DNA from: Thysanoteuthis rhombus
Taxonomy: Eukaryota > Mollusca > Cephalopoda > Oegopsida > Thysanoteuthidae
Length of the DNA: 64,000 nucleotides
NCBI GenBank assembly: GCA_963457665.1
Contig: OY735218.1
Coordinates: 44,873,158 to 44,937,157 of the forward strand
Reading direction: 5' to 3'
The notes beneath the pieces were generated by a model. It was not told the DNA's origin, did not search any database, and worked only from the letters and a program-made list of their open reading frames with translations. Both the position numbers and the translations under genes were made by a program. Of this stretch, positions 57,406-64,000 are shown one piece after another (the stretch's first letter is position 1; the number at the start of each line of letters is the position of its first letter).

Positions 57406-58395
57406 ACACACACAAGCCGGAAACAACCCAATAGAACGAGTTTTAGCCAGTTTTTCATGTTACCGACAGCAGTGATAACATATTGGTCATTTTTTCTGAA
57501 AAACAAGTTATTTAGACTTTGAACACAGTCGTTATTTCACAGAAACGGAGAAATAATGATTGGTTGTTGTAAAATTGTTGCCATTGGAGTATCATTTTTG
57601 GTTGTAAACCCTTCTTTTTAAGACTGATAGAATTTCCTCATACTTGATGATTGATTCTGCTCCTCTGAACGCTTCTTAGCCAGAACAAAAACAACGCTAT
57701 ACATTGTCACGTACAACGCCAGAATGATCTCTATAAACATGCTCCCAATCGATCTTAAAAATCAAAAAGAAGAAAATCGAATGGGAAATTATGGGTCTTA
57801 GCAAAATTGGTAGACCCAGAGTAGAACTGATCAAACTAAAGAACAATCATTCCTTCACATCTATGGAAAGAAATAGGAAAACGAAGCGGAGTTGACTTTT
57901 TATTCATAAAAAAGACAAAACCTTCTCAGATTGCATGGCCAGTCACCGTACAGCTGCATAGAGGTACAAACTGTACATAATTCAAATCTAAGCACTCACT
58001 TCAAAGTCAACCAAGGATATAAACAACTTCTACGACGACTTGAACTCCATATTCCAAAACACCGAAAATACTTGAACGACATCCAACGCCTAGGAAGGAC
58101 GAAGTAATGTAAGTTGCGTTGGTAAATTTGGATACAAAATACAGAATGATTGATGTAAGGATTTTGCTTAGCAACAGCGTACGGGTTCGAAATCATGAGC
58201 ATTAGAGAATGGACTCGAAGGAGTTCAAATCACTGAAACAAAATTGAAATTGTATTGAAGAAGACGATTGTGACCTCGTCAAAGATATTCAGGTCCTAAA
58301 TAAGGTCAATGTAAGAAGTGACCACTGAATAATAAGATGTAAAATTTAAATCAACATCACGAAAAAGTGTTCTGTAGCAAACTGGAACCATTTAG

Positions 58396-58721
58396 TATAT
58401 CCCAGAATTTTTGAGATGAGGTATTATTATTATTTCTATTGAAATGGACACATAGCGCAGTGGTTACAGCATCAGACAAATTACTGTTAAGTAATCTGAT
58501 GGTTCTAGGTTCGATCCTAGTGTGAGACAGTATAACAATACTACTAACGCTAAAAGAGGGGAGTACGGTCAATATACCCCCGTCGGTTAAATAAAGGGTT
58601 CGGTTCGTTACTTCCCCACACCTGCCAGATGATACCTGACGAAGGTCGTGGAGTGCAACAGCCGAAACGTTGTATGAAAAACAACAAAGATGAGGATGGT
58701 CCGAATATCAATAGAAATAAA
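58396..58721 (+). mobile_element. SINE-D copy 2, inserted in the RTE, with target-site duplication
   Basis: Flanked by identical 13-base copies 'tggaaccatttag' (58,383-58,395 and 58,722-58,734); LINE coding continues on both sides. The tRNA-derived head has box A 'tagcgcagtggttacagc' (58,453) and a perfect box B 'ggttcgatcct' (58,508); the anticodon-like loop contains TGTTAA. The body and 3' end match copy 1. Before the head, 'tattatttctattg' is an inverted copy of the 3' end 'caatagaaata', an odd feature for a SINE. The element is probably mobilised by a LINE machinery, as for other SINEs. Confidence 0.85.
58631..58675 (+). ncRNA. Hammerhead-ribozyme-like motif in SINE-D copy 2
   Basis: CTGACGA (58,636-58,642; the variable core position is C here, T in copy 1), hairpin GGTCGT/ACAGCC (one mismatch), GAAAC (58,664-58,668) and GTT, with ATAC/GTAT flanking as helix I. 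Same deviations as copy 1. Confidence 0.4.
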
Positions 58722-60055
58722 TGGAACCATTTAGCGTACAAAAAGAGCCTCATCAATCTGGCTAGAATTCAAAAGCAGATTTGAACTTCTCGACGAATTC
58801 AACAACAAAGTAACAACCTCTATTATTAAAGTCACGAATATGTTTTACATATTTGCACTAAATAGCAAACGAGCCATCCTTAATCTCACGGTAAAACTCA
58901 AGCCACCAACTATAGGAGAAAAAATTGAAGTAATCGAACTAAACAGAAGCACTCAAAAGAAACAAAGAGGTTGCAAAAGACGATACACAACAGTCACCGG
59001 ATCTATCCAAAAAAAGTTTGGAGTTCAAAGCTATTGACAACAAACTCTCAATACAAGAAGAATTCAAATAACTAGAGTACTCGGAAAAATAGAGACGTAA
59101 CAATCGATAGGGACCGAATAGTTGAACGTAACCAAGAATTCAACAAAGAAACCTTTTCCTCCAAACAAGGGACACATAATAATGAACAAAATGCAAAAGT
59201 CACGAGTTGAAAAAATTGAGGAGTTCTCAGACATTGTTCCATTCAAAGAGAAGGAAATCATCAAACAAAAAAAGAAAGGCCCTAGAACCAGAAAACATCA
59301 CCATTGATCTACTCAAAAAAGTTGGTGAAGTCATCAATAGGAAACTAGCCATTCTATTCAACGTATGACTCAGAGTAGGATAAAAAAGACTGGAACACTG
59401 CAATCATAATGCTATTATATAAATAAGGGAACCCGAAAGGGGACCCAAAAGATCTAAACAACTATAAGCCAATAAGTCTACTGGAATGTGTCTACAAACT
59501 GTTTCTTACCAGTGATGACTATGAATTGGTATCTTCATTCCGTAAATTAACTGAAAGAGAGAGCAGCAAAATATAGAATGCCACCTGCTGTAGCTTTTGT
59601 TGACTTCTGTGGAAATCCTCAAGGCCAGCACTCAACAGGAAGTAGACTCCAGGGTCTTATCTATAGGGGATACGACAAGGTGACAATAGCTCACCAAAAC
59701 CCTTTATAGCCTGCATCGATATGACCGTGCAAAAGCTGGTCGGGAAAAATTAAGGAATCAAAACAGACGGTAAATACCTAAATAACCTCAGATTCGCTGA
59801 CAAAGTTGTCTTTTTTGCTCAGAACCTTCGTGATCTCCAAATATTGCTAGACGAACTGAATGAAAAAAGCAAAAAGTTGGGCGTCGCAGTAAAACAAACT
59901 TCATTCACAACAAACATGATGAAGGCAAAGACACAACGATAAACACTGGAATTGAAAAAAAAGACCTCTAGATCTACTTAAAACAACAAATATCCATGAC
60001 ATTTTCAAAAAAAAAAAAAAAGAAATCATGCGAAGAATCATTTTTTTCCAGTCCC

Positions 60056-62200
60056 GACCGAAAGGTGATGCTTTGGTTCACCAATGGTCAACTGTAGCGT
60101 AAGTTTTCGCCGTAACAACTAGAAGTATACGAACAATACGAAGAACAATCCTCACCAAATGTTGGTTAATGAATCTTCCACTGTTTATCTTTTCTATCAC
60201 GTTAAGCAAAGCAGATATATAAAAGTAATATTTTCCTTCAGTGAATTGAAATCACAACCAAATGATTACTAGATGACTCTCTTACCAGTCGAACAAAACC
60301 AGTCGAATCAAACCGACAAGTCTATGTTTACGAATTTCTTTTCCATGAACACAATACAAACGTTGCATTTGTATCTTCTGATGGAATAGAAGTAGGAGTG
60401 GAGTTAGACCCTGCAACAACCAGGCTTGTTCAATTCTAGTATGGCTTTCATACTCTCACTTTTAGACCAAGCCTATTCATAACACTCACCTGAGGCCCCA
60501 ACTTCAGGGAAGAGAGGGAGGATAAACTTTGAATATGAATTCCCAGTGGTTATGAAAATTTTGGTCTGGTGGGGATACGCAAAAAAGCCCCTAATGCGAT
60601 GACGTGCATAGTATTTTTTTCTTTTTAAAAACTTATGACTATGGGAAGGAAAGAAAACAGAGAAACAAAGAAACATAGAGTCGCACTGTTCATTATATAA
60701 ATGGATTAATTTGTTTACTTATAGTGGTCGAATGACCTGTTTGACTGATAACACTGAGGCAACACAAGTCTTTCACAAGAAAGAAATGCTAGTGGAGATT
60801 TTCTTGGAACAGATATCAGTGACAAAAAATCGTTTCTCATTCATCATGTGTTTTAGCGCAATTTATTAGTTTATTTACTTCTTTGGGCTTTCTATATATT
60901 GTTCAGCATTTGGTCTGTCAAAAAAATTATACGTAACTGCAATTTCGTCTTTGCTTATCGTATTCCCATCTTTGCTAAAATCTCCAAAGTTATTTTACTG
61001 TCTCCTTATTTACAACCGACCGAAGCTACCGCGCTTACGCGCCAAAACATTTTCAGACCAATTTTCCATCCCTGTTGCATATTTCAGTAGAAAAACGGGA
61101 ATGGAGCAGACGCAAATATTGATTCTGTCACCGATGAAGAGTTCGAAGTACATTTCGCGTCGTTCCAATAACCTTCTGGAAATTATTCCGTGCTTCTTAC
61201 CTACAGAATAATCTAGACGTTTTTCCGAAAATATCTTGGGGCTTTTTCAGTTAGTTACCACTAGAACCTAACCTCTATAATTCTAAAATACCAAAGTCTA
61301 GAAAAATGTCACATTTTTTTTCGGTGACTACAAAGTCTATTGATGGTGTTTGTTTGGGAATTTTAACAGTTATTAGATCTTGAAGAATCGAAATATTTCG
61401 ATAAACAGTTTCTTCACATATTCTCGCTTACAATATTTGAGAGTTAAACACTTCAAATATATTTATAGTACAAGATAATGTTTAAGTCTAATCAATTTCA
61501 TACGAGTTCTTATTGAAAGGTGACTGTACTCGTTTGAATAGAAGAGTCAATTGTTTCAAATAGTGGGCAGAAAATATTCTTATAAGCAAAATATACATTA
61601 TATGTTACATATACTATGCATTAGTTAATCCTTAGGACAAAATTCAACGATACATTTGAATTTCCATGAAATGATCTTTTTTATGGAAAAAAATTGTACT
61701 GGAGTCGTTTTATCGGAAGAGCCCATTGTTCCATATGGTGAGATGGATGTATTTTTACCAGCAAAATTTTTATCTTTGAGTAGAGAGAAAATCATTGGTA
61801 TGTACGGAGACCAAGAAAAAACAATCCTTTTGACAAAGAAAAAGTCACTTTGTTCATGACAGACATAAAAGTTTAGCAGGAGAGGGGATTATTGATTTTT
61901 GCAGTTGTGTTCCCTTGGTGAAATTTTCCGGGAACAGCTTTATCGAAAGTGTTTCGAAGAGATACCAGTCGCCCTGACTCCGATGAATTATCGACAGGAT
62001 TTGCAATTCTGTTTTTATGTCTACTTCACAGGAACTTTTTTTTTTGGTTGGGGAGTTTCCGTTTTTTTACATTTTCTTTATCTTTTCATTATCCGCAGAA
62101 ACAAATCCGAGACACAAGCCAACGTGTGAATCTCTGCTCAAACCTAACAAATAGACTATGTAAAAAACAAACAGCGCAGAGCATGCACACACACACGTGC
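60056..62200. other. Unassigned DNA
   Basis: A plus frame open from 61,629 to 61,859 (77 codons) follows an 'atccttag' acceptor-like site and has ordinary composition (EEPIVPYGEMDVFLPAKF). It is not recognised and is the weakest of the candidate exons. No repeat family with a second copy was seen. Confidence 0.3.
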
Positions 62201-62213
62201 AGTAGTACACACT

Positions 62214-62344
<131 letters not shown>

Positions 62345-62441
62345 TCGGGCGATTTCGTTTTGTTTTTCTTCTTTTCTTCTAACATGGAAAATCTATTTTT
62401 CTCTCATGAGTGGACAAGTGGTCGGAGAACTGTACGCAAGA

Positions 62442-62443
<2 letters not shown>

Positions 62444-62505
<62 letters not shown>

Positions 62506-62544
62506 GTAAGTGTGTATGCATGCATATGCGTGCACATATATATG

Positions 62545-62575
<31 letters not shown>

Positions 62576-62590
62576 TTACTTGTGTGTGTA

Positions 62591-62654
<64 letters not shown>

Positions 62655-62655
62655 T
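62444..62655. repeat. (TA)n / TG / (TA)n / CA palindromic cluster
   Basis: TA tract 62,444-62,505, a mixed TG/CA spacer, TA 62,540-62,575, TG 62,581-62,609, TA 62,610-62,645 and a short CA end. It spawns many IYIY-type spurious frames on both strands. Confidence 0.95.
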
Positions 62656-62657
62656 AT

Positions 62658-62936
62658 TTACGTAGGGAAACTCGTCCATTATAAGCTATTATGGCAATGC
62701 TCTTCCAACTCTGGAATGGAGCACTCTGGTGGATGGGGAATTGTGTGTAAGTAAAATATTTCGCTTAAATTCGATCCTTTTGACCGTCCAGTTCTGCGTA
62801 GGGCAAGGTAAAATGCTAGCCTCTGGGTCTGAAATGAAGGTTTCAATCCTACCTCGTGGTACTAGATGGGATATTGGATAGTCTGAAGAGTTATAATACC
62901 ACAAAACAGCTGTCTGTGGATGACATAATTAATATA
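62658..62936 (+). mobile_element. SINE-B copy 2 (plus strand)
   Basis: Same layout as the minus-strand copy at 31.4-31.7 kb: 'gcaatgctcttcc' leader, 'gaccgtccagttc', box-B-like 'ggtttcaatcc', 'ctagatgggat', and the end 'cagctgtctgtggatgaca' directly followed by TA/TG repeats. Box A is more decayed here than in copy 1. Confidence 0.65.
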
Positions 62937-64000
62937 TATATATGTGTGTGTGTGTGTGTATATAGCTAATTTATGTTTTTATATACATACATAAACACAC
63001 ACTAGCTATATACACCTGCATTTATCATAAAAAAGGTAAGTATAGGTAAATGATCGTGTAGTGGCTGCGTCTGCATTGATCTAGCACTTCTACACAGTGA
63101 AAAAGGACCAACAAGTAGTTTTCAGTTTCTATGTGATTCTACCTGGCTGTGTGTGTCAAGCGTACCCGTTGCACAACTCGAGCGATCAATTTGAAAACTC
63201 GAAAAATCGAAAACTGAGTTTTGGTGACAATTTTGATTGACAGTTTTTAATAGTAGCACTCATATACTTGTGCTATCGAGGGTACCCCAGGTTTGTTTGG
63301 GGTGATCATTGATTATAATCTATTTTGGCTTCCTAAGCCCGCTGAAGCTTCACCAGACCCTAATTAACCGTACCTTTTGGTAACATATTCTCTCCTCTGT
63401 CAGTTTCCAGCTCCTAACATTACTGGACGAGGATTTTACCCATAGCTATCGTGAGAGGAGATTAATCCATCTTTTTCTCGATGGCATTAATGCAAAATGA
63501 ATACAGATTGTCCCACTCTGAATTTGAATTCGACTCGCCAATCACATTTCCTGCACTTCTAATCGGCTTGGCTACCGGCATCTCCTCTTTCTAATCAAAG
63601 CCGCCGGCTCTATGGTTCATGGCACACTGGGCAAGCTGAAGTTCGGTACCCTTAAAAGTTTGATTGAGCCTGTTGTCAGTCATGAGAATTTTCTTTCCCA
63701 ATTATTTCTTTGGTGTTTTACCACAATATATAGTATTTGAAAAGTTTTCCTGGAAAATCTGACTTCACATGAAGAAATTTTTGTAATTTTGACATTCTAT
63801 TTGTTTAATTAATTCATTTCCTCATTTAGATTCGGAAATTCTTAACGTCTCAGGCAATCAACAGGAGCTCTCTTGCATTGGAGCCCTTGAAAACTGTCTG
63901 AGTTGCCATTACTTAAGGTCAGTTGTGTTCGTAATCGAAGTCAACCAATAAATCCTTCCTGTTTCAATGAATGACATCCTTCATCCTCCCTTTCAGGAAA
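62937..64000. other. Mostly unassigned DNA; possible Rep-1 end at 63,170-63,260
   Basis: On minus at 63,210-63,255 the sequence 'ctgtcaatcaaaattgtcac' resembles the start of Rep-1. The remainder shows no gene or repeat that I can support. Confidence 0.3.

Larger units (their letters stand above)
57690..60055 (+). pseudogene. Longest RTE-like LINE copy (endonuclease, linker, RT), 3' truncated
   Basis: The 5' part is an apurinic-endonuclease-like domain (YIVTYNARM near 57,697). A linker follows from 58,735 (EFKSRFELLDEFNN, KLKPPTIGEKIEVIEL). RT landmarks are decayed: GPRTRKHHH relic of the PGPD region near 59,280, 'LKERAAKYRMPPAVAFVDF' near 59,545-59,605, and RFADKVVFFAQN with FADD changed to FADK near 59,795. 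It stops near 60,055 in a poly-A-like run, without the C-terminal domain or GAT tail. A SINE-D interrupts it at 58,396-58,721. Frameshifts and stops are frequent; it is the oldest-looking and most complete copy. Confidence 0.7.

Overview
The window looks like non-coding, repeat-dominated nuclear DNA from an invertebrate animal, most likely a coleoid cephalopod (an octopus). The evidence is strong AT-richness, dozens of long (TA)n, (CA)n and (GA)n microsatellites, many decayed non-LTR retrotransposon fragments whose 3' ends are (GAT)n trinucleotide tails, and several families of short tRNA-headed elements. Species assignment is inference. There is no operon-like gene density, no ribosome-binding sites and no rRNA. 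Nearly all open frames are low-complexity translations of microsatellites or shadows of dead retrotransposons.

Layout. 1-1,280: degenerate G/T-rich tandem array ending in a (GA)n tract. 1.3-4.4 kb: unassigned DNA with (TA)n. 4.4-7.4 kb: a LINE 3' fragment, a decayed reverse-transcriptase element (probably Penelope-like) and a 0.5 kb dispersed repeat (Rep-2). 7.9-19.3 kb: SINE-A copies, a LINE 3' end, one Rep-1 fragment and one long copy, long CA-rich tracts and paired polypyrimidine/polypurine tracts. 19-27 kb: more SINE-A, the second Rep-2 copy, an A/C-rich block and a LINE 3' end. 27.4-31.7 kb: Rep-1, an L1/Tx1-like LINE fragment, an RTE-like LINE and SINE-B. 31.7-39.5 kb: SINE-C relics, Rep-3, a long (GAA)n tract and a possible transmembrane exon on the minus strand. 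39.5-48.2 kb: three RTE-like LINE copies, one carrying an internal inversion and two lying head to head. 48.2-57 kb: an inverted SINE-A pair, a SINE with a hammerhead-ribozyme-like motif (SINE-D), Rep-3 and Rep-1. 57.7-60.1 kb: the longest RTE-like copy, interrupted by a second SINE-D with a clean target-site duplication. 60-64 kb: unassigned DNA, very long (TA)n tracts and SINE-B.

Functionally the window reads as a layered mobile-element graveyard. LINEs supplied enzymes; tRNA-derived SINEs and other non-autonomous repeats used them or another machinery; SINE 3' ends nucleated (TA)n tracts. No host protein-coding gene is established. A few frames flanked by good splice-like sites (44,445-44,489; 49,148-49,396; 56,714-56,955 on plus; 38,882-39,095 on minus) could be exons of long-intron genes, but this is weak.

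The most interesting signal is the three-part CUGANGA / stem-loop / GAAAC motif inside SINE-D. It recurs in three places and its flanking 3-4 bp helix changes on both sides between copies.
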